Assembly: GCF_000264905.1 (NCBI RefSeq)
Contig: NW_006763132.1
Span: 224,237-288,236 of the forward strand
DNA: 64,000 nt
Direction: 5' to 3'
From: Stereum hirsutum FP-91666 SS1
Taxonomy: Eukaryota > Basidiomycota > Agaricomycetes > Russulales > Stereaceae
Shown here piece after piece: positions 23,253 through 33,992 of the stretch. The notes under the pieces were generated by a model. It saw nothing but the letters and a program-made list of their open reading frames with translations. It made no database searches and had not been told where the DNA came from. The translations under genes were made by a program, and so were the position numbers. Position 1 is the stretch's first letter, and every line of letters starts with the position of its first letter.

Positions 23253-24853
23253 TTGAAGGAGGAGAGGATCGGGACGTGGTCGCTCGGTCTACAGAGGTAG
23301 AAGAGAGGCCGATCAAGCGAGTGGAAAAGGGGGGGAAATTAGAGTAGCAATGCACGCACCCGATTAATAAATGCGGACACTTGTAGGGTTTTGAGAGAGC
23401 TCGAGTTCTCTGAGGATAAGCCGGAACGTGGTGGAGAAACGAGACGAGGGAAGCAAGCAGAAGAAAATAGAGAAAATGGGGGTATTGAGGTGAGGCGAGT
23501 GGAATCAGAATAAAGAGAGTGGGGGACGATGAGAGAGAGAGGCAGACGATAGAGTTGACGAGTGGGGGAGACAGACGGTTGACGGACAGACACGCAGACA
23601 GAGACGTTCAAGTTCACCGGTGAGGGGGGACCTGCATTCGAGAGGTGGCAGGACACCGGTATAAGTGACAAGAATACTTTGCTTCCCGATCAGCCGCGCG
23701 TGCTCATGCGCCGTCGGGCAAGCTACAAGTGCATCGGAATGCTAGTGAACAGTGGAAACGCGATCATAGATCTAGATACATCATTAGAATGTCCGGGAAA
23801 TGAAGGGGAGGCCAAGTGGAATAGAGCATCGTAAAATCGAAGACAAATGAAAGAGAGCGTTCCATGTGCGAAGTTGAAGATGTCAACAGTGTTATTTACC
23901 ATCCAAGAGTACTCCAAGTTCGAAATCTGCAGCTATTGACGAACGCGAGCGATGTGGAGGTCCTCTGTGGCCCTCACACAGAGTGGCAGACTTGGGTGCC
24001 CAATCCAATCACCAAGACCCGTCCACATGCTGCGGCGCAAGGTTACGAACAGGAAGACACTCCTTTCAGGTCAATAAACCGTCGACGCGATAGGGATTGG
24101 TGGTGGAAATTAAAAGAAGCAGGAAAAACAAATAAAAGGGTGAAAAAGCGCACTAATGGTGAGGCCCAGAGTCAAAGAGTCGCCTAGGGAGACCAAGATG
24201 AGATTCGGACTGGAAAACAAATTTCTACTGAAGGTTGAACATAATTGAAAAGCTGTATGAAGTTTCAAGGCGAACGGGGAAGAGTAAGTGCTAGCAATAA
24301 ATCGGACAAGGTGGAGGGAGAGGTGAAGTGTGGCTGAGTCCGAGGCCGCGCGTTCCGTTCCTAATCCGACCGGGCGGATGGCTCCGGCCCTTCGTCCGCT
24401 ACACCGCCGGGCGTGCTAATCCTCGGCACGGCCCCCATCCGAAATACCCCGGGATAGGGACGCTGCGACCATGTGCGATCCCGGCACCGATACCATAACG
24501 AGGATTTTCGAAATTGATGTTCCAGGCTTGTCCGGCGGCCCGTGCAACAGGGCTTTTCGAAAAGGTTGTCCCAAGGTTGCAACGTCCTCCCCTCTACGTA
24601 CCCGCTTAGTCAGCCGCTCCCTACCGCCTTCAGAAAGCTCTGACGACTGCATATGCCCAAGTCGCGTTCTGCTTGGGTAGCTCATCCTTCCCCGCCTCAC
24701 TGACTGTCATATACCACTCATGTAAGTACTATCCATTTAGTAGATACCTGCTATGTATTTATTTCGACCATCTGTCCGTCCAGTCCGTCTTCTATACCCT
24801 TGGAAAAAACAGCAGCGGATGAACGTATTCAAGATCTCTCGCTAGTTGTGTAC
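23253..24853. other. Purine-rich and GC-rich non-coding stretch
   Basis: From about 23260 to 24350 the plus strand is strongly A/G-rich with many gagag and gacag runs. From about 24350 to 24680 it becomes GC-rich. No convincing gene is present. The GC-rich part shares short strings (for example ccggcggtgtag in inverted orientation) with the SINE-like body at 25100-25140, hinting at a second, inverted element. Confidence 0.4.
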
Positions 24854-25210
24854 GCCTCTATGGTCTAGTGGTTTCGCTATAGGTTTGTTCTGTGCACGAA
24901 CGTGGTTTTAGGTCGCGCGTTCAATTCTTGCCACGGGCAACCAGCATTTTGGGTGTTTGGCGGCTTGGCGGGAACCCTCGCAGTGCCCCATGGACAACCT
25001 TGGTACAACCTTGGCCGGCAACATCGGATCAGGGTCCGTCCGAAAAACCCCGGAACAGTATCGTGTCTGGCCTGTGACAACGTGCCGCCCGGCCGACCCT
25101 GTTACAAGGCTTCCGCCCTCCGGCGGTGTAGTGATGTCGATTTAGCGTGCCGTGATCACTACTACTTGAAAACTATTGCTACGAGTGCTGGAGGCGACGC
25201 CTGAGATTCT
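24854..25210 (+). mobile_element. tRNA-derived SINE-like element
   Basis: The first 90 bp (24854-24943) resemble a decayed tRNA gene: a box A-like tggtctagtgg, a box B-like gttcaattc, and a terminal cca after gggcaa. The acceptor stem pairs only partly, so it is unlikely to be a working tRNA. It is followed by about 250 bp of GC-rich DNA without a frame. A pol III promoter at the head of non-coding DNA is the usual SINE design. The 3' end is not defined. Confidence 0.45.
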
Positions 25211-25412
25211 CTAGAAGTGCTCAAACGGGACAGCTCAGTAGTCCAAGGAAAAACGAAGAGAAAAGCGAATAAAAACCAGTAATATTTGGTGCAGAACGGG
25301 GTCAACCGGGAATTGAAAGTCCGACGGATCGAGCGTAAGTACGATCTGAAGTCGCGACTCTAACTCCATTTCCTTCTCATATGGGGGAGTACACGAGTAC
25401 GCCCGTGTGCTC

Positions 25413-27125
25413 CTCCACACCATGCAGATATCCTTAGGTGTACGTATCGTCTAATGCCACCAGGGAAGACAACCGCTCATGATTATTGTAGCATTATCAG
25501 TCTACTGCAATTCATGCGTTGCTTGAGGGAAACACTGTTGAGATTCTGAGGGAGGCGGGTCCGGAGGTGAGATTAATCATATGTTTCACAAGGTCTGGTA
25601 CATAATTGTGCTCTAGGGACTTCATGTGGGATAAATAGCCTTCAAGGATGGTATTGACTCCAAGAAGCAAGGTCCGTCTCTTTCTCTGTACGCAGGTCGG
25701 TCGAGATTGGCCTTACCGTATCGTTAATAGCAAGACTGCTTCGTTATCTCGCGACTAAATTGGTGTTCCGTGAAGTAAGGCCCGACATCTTTGCCAACAA
25801 TCGCATTTCATCGGTGTTTGACACGGGCAAGTCAATTGACCAGCTATGTCTCAGGTATGTTCTCTATGACCATCGTAGAGCGGACATAGCAAACACTTCC
25901 TATACTCCTATAGAGAGGGATGTTAGATTCAACGCTATCATCAATTACGGGTGAGTGTCAGCCATGTCCGCTTGAGCTTATGTCTCATTTGCTTTCGTTG
26001 TAGTCTTGTCGAAGGGATGCTCGCAACGTCATGTCTCTCATAAACCCTCCTCGATTCTTTGACTGCTCATTCTCAAGAGTCCACTGCATCATCATGGAAC
26101 GGAAGTACTAGAGCTACCGTTCCATATCGGTTGTATATCCAGCAGTCAGGACAAGAGAGCCGTTTACAGCGTTTCAGTAACGCGATGCGCGGAGTGGACT
26201 CAATGTTGCCACCTTGAACGGTAAGACTGCACTTATAACTGCCTTGTATTGAAGTTGATGTTTTACGTTGAACAAGGATGGGATTGGACGACTTTACATG
26301 CCGGGAACGTCGTTGTAGATGTAGGCTCCGGCGTGGGTGCGACCTCGTTCGTTCTCTCCAAAGCACATCCAGAGATAAACATCGTTTTGCAAGACGAGCA
26401 GCCAATTTTAAACAAAGCAATGACAGTGCGTGAACTTCCTGGGTCTCTTTGAACAAATCTGACGACTATGACGTTCAAGTGTAGAATACTAAGTTTCAGT
26501 CCGCCATACAATCTGGTCGCTTTCGGATGCAAGGTACGCCTTCGTTCAGTCACTCTCTGATACGATCATTTACGTTTCTCCATTTCATTGTGCAAGCCCA
26601 TGACTTTTTCATGGATCAACCCGTGAAAAACGCTTTTATATGCCAAGAGTATCTTGACTCGTCTCCGCAACTCCGCTACCTCCGATACGAGGCCCCTCAT
26701 TGTCGAGGGTCTCATTGACTACGCTTGTAATGTCTTCCCGCTCGACGTTAACGATCCCACCCAGATTCCTGGCGCAAGGCCTCTTCAGGCTCCAGAGCCA
26801 TCACTGGCTAACTTTGGTGATATAAACATCACACAATACATCACTGACATGTGAGTACATCTCATGAACATAACACTCTTTCTCCATCGTGGTCGTTTCG
26901 CACATGACTGTTTTTCACTTATTGCATGACCAACCTGACCAATGGTTCGTGTTTTGGATGCTACTCTTGCTTAACTCACAGGAGCGAACGATCGGTCGTT
27001 TCGTCAATTTGTTGGGCGAGAGTAGTTGGAAGATTCGGAAAGTCAACAGGCCTCTTGGGTCGTTCCTTCAACAGATTGAGGCCGTTCTTACACGACGGCG
27101 TCGACGATCAGTGGAGGGACTATGA
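25413..27125 (+). pseudogene. O-methyltransferase pseudogene (OMT-4)
   Basis: This is a decayed copy of OMT-5, starting inside exon 1 (ccatgcagatatccttagg at 25418). Exons are recognisable in order: HALLEGNTVEILREAGPE, GLHVG then a stop where OMT-5 reads GLHVDEI, ARLLRYLATKLVFREVRPD, LVEGMLATSCLS then a TAA, GWDWTTLHAGNVVVDVGSGV with the SAM loop, AHDFFMDQPVKNA, NFGDINITQYITD and MLLLLNSQERTIGRF. A deletion of about 42 bp after KNA removes the catalytic HDWSD stretch, and about 10 bp are missing after SMLPP. The first 80 codons of the gene are absent. It cannot make an active enzyme. Confidence 0.9.
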
Positions 27126-27455
27126 ACAGTATGTGGTCTTTGAAATATGGCAATCAATACAAGAGCAACAACTGCAGAATGGCAGGGATTGAAAGTGTTT
27201 TAATATAGCGTAGACTTCAGTGTGAAGAATTGATCTGTCGCACTTATGAAGCTCAGAGTTTCTATCCATGTTGCCTCGACTCGCAGACAATGGTGTGAAC
27301 AGAAGGATTCTAGAGACTTCTATAAATTCTCAGTGCACTAGTCGTGTCTGATGCAGCAACTGTTCATTGTTTGAGAAATACATCATACTGCGAAGCGACC
27401 GGGAAGCGACACACCCAACCCTCTGTTCTAATGCTTGGACATTATTTATCGTGTA
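27126..27455 (+). repeat. 3' flank shared with OMT-5 (end of a segmental duplication)
   Basis: About 330 bp after OMT-4 match the DNA after OMT-5 (about 42355-42735), for example ttgcctcgactcgcagac and the stretch ending in gcttg-g/t-acattattta. The duplicated block therefore runs beyond the gene, from roughly 25413 to 27455 and from 40624 to 42735. No gene lies in this part. Confidence 0.75.
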
Positions 27456-27555
27456 TCGAGAGACTTTGTAACAGACATTAGAGTCGTAATAAATGTCTTC
27501 CGAAGTGAACAGACATAATTCTTGTTACTTCCACGCCACTGGCATCGCTGGAGCA

Positions 27556-27619
27556 TATCAGGGTTAGCTCTTAACAACTCACCTAGCGCTAGGTGAGTTG
27601 TTAAGAGCTAACCCTGATA
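27556..27619. repeat. Perfect 64-bp palindrome without spacer
   Basis: The sequence from tatcagggttagctc... to ...gagctaaccctgata is its own reverse complement over 32 + 32 bp, centred between 27587 and 27588 at tagc|gcta. Base 27555 (a) against 27620 (g) ends the symmetry. As DNA or RNA it would form a 32-bp cruciform or hairpin arm. Confidence 0.97.
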
Positions 27620-27827
27620 GAGCACACATCTCCTACAGAGGTGTCACTGTTTTCAAATTTCGTCCTATTTCCGCAGCTATATACGCAAGATTTTGCCACA
27701 GAATATAGTACTCCATAACGTCCTTCAGTGCAGAGCTCTGTTAAGTAAAGGCCAGGCTTCGTGTTCAAGTTGCAGGCCGGATCGCTCAATCATCCCCCTG
27801 GAAGTCTCGTTTGTCATGATACTTACT

Positions 27828-28130
27828 TCTAACCATGTTTATTCAACCATATCAATCCAGCACATCAGGCATAGATAGCCTACTATCAGTTCCATTTTTT
27901 TTCGTTGTCGTCGCGTGTCAAATTCGTTCACTCATTGGACTGTTCAAGACCACGGGCCACATCCTGCGCCACTTGGCACTCGGTTGGTGGCTTCAGCCTC
28001 CACGTCCGGGTAACGCCGATCGCCTCTGACGCACCACTTTGGCCAACGCAGCCTCTAGTTTTTACCAAAAACCAGCGATTACTGCAAGCAGCGGTCTACG
28101 TAAATATTCGCCAACCAATTGGTTGGTGAA
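27828..28130 (+). repeat. Dispersed repeat family R, copy a
   Basis: Contains ttcgttgtcgtc, attcactcattggactgttc-like, agaccacgggccacatcc, and the string ctctgacgcacca, all found again in copies at 33054-33313, 33314-33800 and 46725-47190. Unlike the last two, this copy is not followed by the coiled-coil gene. Its right end contains the 16-bp palindrome ccaaccaattggttgg (28111-28126). Confidence 0.7.
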
Positions 28131-30050
28131 CATAGAGCGTTTTCACAGTCGAGTGCGACAGCTGTTTCGTCCGTGGAGCTGTCTCGATCGCTAAAGAATT
28201 GTCATGGAGAGAGACCATTGGCACTTCCCACGGCTAAGTGCTCCCCTTAGTCGCCTTTGTGGCGAGCACGTATCCTGCGGCGTGTTCCCTCTAAAGAATT
28301 TCGGAAAACTGGCAGCGCATGTAGTGCATTGCACTGTCTACATATCCTGGTGGTCATAACTGTGCTCAGAATATTTTGTTTGTAGGGGACACGAGCGTGA
28401 ACCATGCGTGGGGCATTTCTGAAGGGCAGTTTCGTCATGATGCCCACGAAGCGCCTGTGCCGACTTGATCTGTCGCTGTCGCGTCGACAGCTGCTTGGCC
28501 AGGTTGCGAAAACGCTCTATTGTACACTCGACAGGCCGTTCTGTATGTGGCAAGATTTTGTCAGTGTGCTGCGCAGCCGTAGCCCTGATCATACTTACCA
28601 ACTGGGACTGTTCACCGTCACGAATATCGGCATGCCTCCATGACATGAAGAATGAATCCACGGGTAGCATGATTGATTTTGGCGAAGGTAGAGTAAGGTG
28701 ATGTGATTCGAGCTGTACCTCATGGCAAATGAACCTTCCTTCACTCCTCCCCATCATTTACTGTCGAGTGCTATGTATCAAATACGCGCCCCATGTCCAA
28801 CTTTTCACCGCCATACCGCTCAAATTTATTCGTGTTGCTTGTTTGATCCTTTATCCCATGTAAATTAGCGCTGTCCAAATGGTTGGACCAACAAGGCATG
28901 ATATTACGTCTGTACAGGAACCTTCAGGCACTCCTCCGGCATAGCGCTTTTGTTTTTTTCGATGGCCCTTGAGTTCCACTCGTTGTGATGGACTTCAAAG
29001 ATGGACGCTGAAGTCTCTCCGGTTTCTGCTCTCCGATTGAGCATACTATCAATCACATCTACATACGGAACAAAATGTGGCTCATCATGATTTAGTGCAA
29101 CATGGGATTTCTCACTGACACAACGCGGGACTCGTAATATGCTCTCCGCAAGGTTGACAGAATACTACAGCGTGATTCTCTTCCGCGGAGAGATTGCAAT
29201 CCCTCGCGTCTCCCCAGACCTTTCGTTCCTGCGCGCCCTTGAGGCTAAGTACACCTCATTCTACCAATTTTGCCGACGTCTGGCTCATGGCCCAGAGGCC
29301 GCCATGTATTATTTATAGTCGCATCCCGGAAATGTTGGAACGCCGATGGGTCATGTCTCTGCTGATGCAAACAGATATCAACCCTGGTCCCTGTCAATTC
29401 CATCTCGTGCTTCATGGAGTCCATCCTCTTGCCTTCCACGCCACTGACAGCGCTGGAGCCTATATTTCCCAACGAGGCGTCCCGTTCGAGTGGAATTGCG
29501 TCTGAATTCAGTGGCTAGATCCGCGGCATTCTGCCACCAAATGGAGTACCGCACAATCCCCCATGTGTCCACCGCTCTGCTAAATCAAGATCAGTCTTCG
29601 GTCTGCCAAGAGCCTGAACACAGGTACTCGAATCCGGCTACTGAGCGGAACCAACGAAACGCAGTCGGACTATCCTCCTCCATGACGATCAAAATCCCAT
29701 ACACGCCTGCTTACCAGCAACAATTTGGTAATTCCAAAATTTCACTTCTCTTTTGTTGCTCCTCATGTTGCGATACAAACTCAAGATCAGGGTCTGCCAC
29801 CTATCAAAATATATTTGCGGTGCGTAGTGTGCCTCTGATGGAACAAAACGACTGTGAATCTTTAGGGACACTTGCCAGGTATGGCTCCTGAAACCAAGCC
29901 CTCTTCGGGGAAGGCCTGTCGCAGATGTGAGCCAGACTTAGCCGGCGATCACGGCCCAGTCAATATATTTGCTCTCCGCCCATGAAACATCCCTATATTA
30001 TCAAGGACAGGCCTGTGAAGACAATCGTCCCTTCCCTATTCTCTGTTGTA
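28131..30050. other. No gene recognised
   Basis: About 1.9 kb before laccase-3. Frames at 28338-28757 (minus), 28404-28643 (plus), 29194-29505 and 29490-29891 (plus) have no recognisable domain. A string near 29430 (cttccacgccactgacagcgctggagc) matches DNA just left of the palindrome at 27528-27555, so the two spots share a short repeat. The last few hundred bases should hold the laccase-3 promoter. Confidence 0.45.
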
Positions 30051-32749
30051 ATGGGGACTCTCCGCCTGTGTGCTCTTTTCTTCGGGATGAGGCTTGTGGT
30101 GCCATGCCTCTGCGCGAGCAGCTATCAGCTGGAACTCACGAACGAAGCTGTTGCACCGGATGGTTTTAGTAGAAGGTGAGTCGCACTTATTCAAATTGCC
30201 ATTCCAAACCTGATTATTGCTCAGCTCCGTATTGGCCAACAAGCAATTTCCGGGCCCACTCCTCAGTGTCCAAAAGAATGAGCCGTTACGGGTAGACTTA
30301 CTATCTCCATACCTTCGGCAGACTCAAGACTTATGCTGAGCTTAATTAAGGTCCTCGTTGATAATCAACTCATAGACACATCCATGGCTCAAGGATCGTC
30401 CATTGTGAGTCTGCTCTAGATGTACCCGATCTTGTCAGTTGCTCATATCAGATTTAGCATTGGCATGGCTTAACAGAGCATAAAACTGCCGCTCAAGACG
30501 GAGTTGCATGGGTGACTCAGTGTCCCATAGCTCCGGGAGACTCCTTTCAGTGAGTCGCCAACCATGTCTTCCCAGATATCCGGTCCTGACTGCGAGTCTA
30601 CACATCAAGATATGTCCTCAATACAGCCGGGCAGACAGGGTATGCTGTTGATCCGGTTATTCTACATTTTATAGTTAACCTTGTCCATTCGATTCAGAAC
30701 CTACTGGTACGCTTAACGCCTTTCTCGTCAATGGACCCCGATTTCACATAACTTCCCCCAGGTATCACTCCCATATCACGACCCAGTACTGTGACGGACT
30801 CCGGTAAACTATTTCATTATGAGAACCTGACGTTATTATCATCCTCTCACGTATTTCACCCATAGAGGCCCTCTCGTCATTTACGGTCAGTCCCCAAGCC
30901 ATACGGTAAGTATACCAGAGACTGATGACTTTCTTTTTTGTTGCAGATATTGAAGATCCGCTCAAGTACCTCTATGACGTCGATGATGGTCGGTGTCCCA
31001 CTGCCTCCAGAGCACCCTTCACGCAGGTTGACAACGGGTTTTTCATAGAAAGCACCGTGATTACTTTAGGAGACTGGTAAGTATCTCGATTACCAATTAT
31101 TAAATATTTGGGCTGATTGCAACTATCATCGTCAGGTTTCACGTTGTGTCCCCAGAGGCGTTCAACAATTTCCTGTCAGTGCACCTCTTTATAACAATAG
31201 ATTTCCTACATACGAATGACTTATGATAATAGAAACCCCGACTCCTTCGTTATCAATGGTCTCGGGCGCTATGATGGAGGTGATCAAAGCCCTCTTGCCG
31301 TCGTCGATGTCAGCGCAGGCCTACGACACCGCTTCCGGATCGTCAATACCGCCTGCATAGCAGGCTTCAACTTCTCTATTGACCGTCACCCTTTCCCCGT
31401 AATTGAGGTTGATGGCGTCGAGACGAAACCTCTGGTGACCGATATAGTATCTTTGTGGCCTGGTAGGATTTACTATATGCATACATATCGACATACAGAG
31501 TAAAATAGTGTTCGCTTCATCCATTGGTATCATAGGTCAGCGCATATCCGTTGTTGTGAATGCGAATCAGAGTGTAGAAAACTACTGTTAGTATCTGCTC
31601 TCCGGGTTTACTCGCATCCTCAGTTGTGACTGACGTCTTTACAAGGGATTCGTGCGACACCATTCGTCCTTGGCACCTCACCCAGCAATACGACTGGTAG
31701 GTACTCGCATGACTAGCTTCTATTTGTCCATCATGTGTTCATGCTACTGTAGGAGTCAACGCAGCAATCCTTCGATATCGCGGCGCGCAGGAAATAGATC
31801 CCAAGACGGAATCAATCGCGACTAACCTAATGCGCGAGCAGGACTTGGAGGTATGTTATAAAATCTTCTCACATCCAGCAGTAACTAATACATAAATACA
31901 GTCCTTAATGACTACCGACGTCAGTGGTGTATTTTACCTCTATACATGTTCTATGTGACTCATATTCCAGTAGTATTCATCACAAACTCCGGATTTGTCT
32001 TTCACGCTAAATATCACTCTGGTCTGCCATATTCCATTCATGCCTTCAGACTTATTCTGATTCCACACCCACTCTACAGGACGCAAACGGGACACGCTTC
32101 CTCGTCAATGGAAGTCGTTATGTTCCGCCACCGGTTCCTGTTCTTCTTCAGATTTTGAACGGATCGATCGATGCTCAAGAAATTATGCCTATCGGAAGCG
32201 TGATCACACTTCCTCGTGACAAGCTCATCAGCATCACGATTCCAGGTGGATCGCCGATAGCGCCGCATCCGTTTCATTTGCATGGGGTTCGTTGCTCATT
32301 TTTTTTTTTGCTTGACTGTGAATAAAGTGCTTATTCGCTGTCATGTGGCACAGCATAACTTTCAGGTGATCCGAAGCGCAGGTAGCGCCACAAACAACAG
32401 CAAACCAATATTTAGGGACGTCATCAATACAGGCTACGCAGGCGACGACGCTACATTCTTTTTCCGTACGGACAATCCTGGCCCCTGGTACGCAACATTT
32501 TCTATTCGCTAACATCATCTCTGTAAACTGTATTTTATACCTCAAGCGCTTACCATATCACCTAGGTTACTACACTGTCACATTGACTTTCACCTGGAAG
32601 CTGCACTCGCAATTGTGTTTGCTGAGGCCCCGGAGGATCAAGTGGCTGGATATTATGCAGAAGAACGACCTAAGGACTGGGAGGCGTTGTGTCCTAAGTG
32701 GAACTCGCTCACTGAAGGCAAACAGTTCGCTCTGGATGACTCAAACTAG
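30051..32749 (+). CDS. Laccase, secreted multicopper oxidase (laccase-3), intact
   Basis: About 20 exons join in frame to 522 aa. A signal peptide (MGTLRLCALFFGMRLVVPCL) precedes SYQLELTNEAVAPDGFS. All four copper-ligand motifs are present: HWHGLTEHKT (exon 30458-30549), YHSH...TQYCDG (30762-30803), HPFHLHGHNF (across 32080-32286 and 32354-32487), and HCHIDFHLEAALAIVFAE (last exon 32566-32749) with the T1 Cys and His. The three cupredoxin domains are in order and the length is normal for an AA1 laccase. The protein would oxidise phenols with reduction of O2 to water outside the cell. Exon structure is extreme: exon 30698-30706 has 9 nt, and 31902-31919 has 18 nt. An intron at 30707-30761 splits the TYW/YHSH site that is unsplit in laccase-2. 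The start was placed at the Met giving the cleanest signal peptide; an upstream in-frame Met at 29982 is possible. Confidence 0.92.
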
Positions 32750-33053
32750 CTCCCGCAGCCACGAAGCTCGCTCCTAGTATTCCACAACTGTTCCGCACTA
32801 CGTCCAACTTGTCATTACGAGTACCTTTCTCCCTTAATGATCTCATCCACTGAGTCCAGAGCTTACTTATACGTGTACCTCAGCGATCATCTCTTCTGTT
32901 TCTAGAACCATTCGAGCTCTACCCTTATCGATATCGTATGCATATACCGTAATGTGACTCCTCGTCACTTACTCTTCGCTCGTTCATCCCGAACTCGTTC
33001 GTAAGGGAACTGTACTTGGAATCATGTTTATTCTGCGATAGCAATCCAAAAGT

Positions 33054-33800
33054 CAGCATGGGTAACTTACTGTCCCCGTTAGTCCCGGTTGTTTCGTTGT
33101 CGTAGCGCGTTGAATTTATTCACTCATTGGACTGTTCAAGACCACAGGCCACATCCCGCTCTGTGCCACTGGATTATTTTCTGCCGACCGACTCTGACGC
33201 ACCAACGTTGACCACTACCACCACCACTGGCAGCCTCTCTAGCTTTTACCGACAATCAAACGATCAAGAAGCTGTATATCTATGTGTCATTCTACGGTAT
33301 CAACCTGGACGTTAGCATGGACAGCTTACTGTTTTCATGAGTTCCATCTCTCTCAAATTTCCCTCGTTGTCGTCGTGCGTCGAATTTATTCGCTCATTGG
33401 ACTATTGAAGACTGCGGGCCACATCCCAGTGCGCCACTGGATTGGTGGCTTCCGCGTCTGGGAAACGCCGATACCCTCTGACGCACCAACGTTGGTCACC
33501 ACCACCACCACCACCGCTGGCATCCTCTAGAGTCTAGCCTCTCTTACCACGATTAAGCAGCTATGTATCTATGTCCATGCTCGCCAACAAAGACCGTTCT
33601 CATGAGGAATGTGACTGATAGATCCCACTGCCGTCTTTGGGGCACATTTTTGGCTCTCGCCGGCCCAAGCTCTTCTACTCGCCTTTTATACATGACTAGG
33701 ATGTCCTTGCATGTCGCAGCGTATATCGTTGTCACGATCCTTGTTCCAATTCACGGGTACATTGCGTATTTTTCGACTGTTTCACTAGACTGGGCGGACA
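33054..33800 (+). repeat. Family R repeat, copies b and c in tandem
   Basis: A unit of about 260 bp starting agcatgggtaacttactgt (33054) recurs at 33314 (agcatggacagcttactgt). Both contain attcactcattggact or attcgctcattggact, ggccacatccc, ctctgacgcaccaacgttg and a CCA-repeat (accaccaccaccaccacc in copy c). Copy c continues with ctcgccaacaaagaccgttctcatgag and further DNA shared with 46850-47190. The block forms the upstream region of the decayed coiled-coil paralogue. Confidence 0.75.
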
Positions 33801-33992
33801 AATGAATTCTAACGGTGCGTGCACAAATAAAAGGCAAGGTCATCCCGACGGCAACAAAGGAGCTTCTGCTTATAGTACATTTGAATTTCGCCTAGGGCGC
33901 AGTCTATAAACTGGCACCAGGTCCGTGCGCATTCATCTTCATCACCCATATCTGCTCATCTTGCTTCCAATCTCCCATCATTGTCAACAATA

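Noticed and set aside
24854..24943. A functional tRNA gene
   Set aside because: Box A and box B are present but the acceptor and anticodon stems do not pair properly; better explained as a SINE head.
28338..28757. Minus-strand frame of 139 codons, possibly a transposon or helicase remnant
   Set aside because: No conserved motif and the plus strand is equally open; cannot be supported.
29194..29891. Overlapping open frames before laccase-3
   Set aside because: Alternative frames read plausibly but no family could be recognised and no start or splice structure holds.
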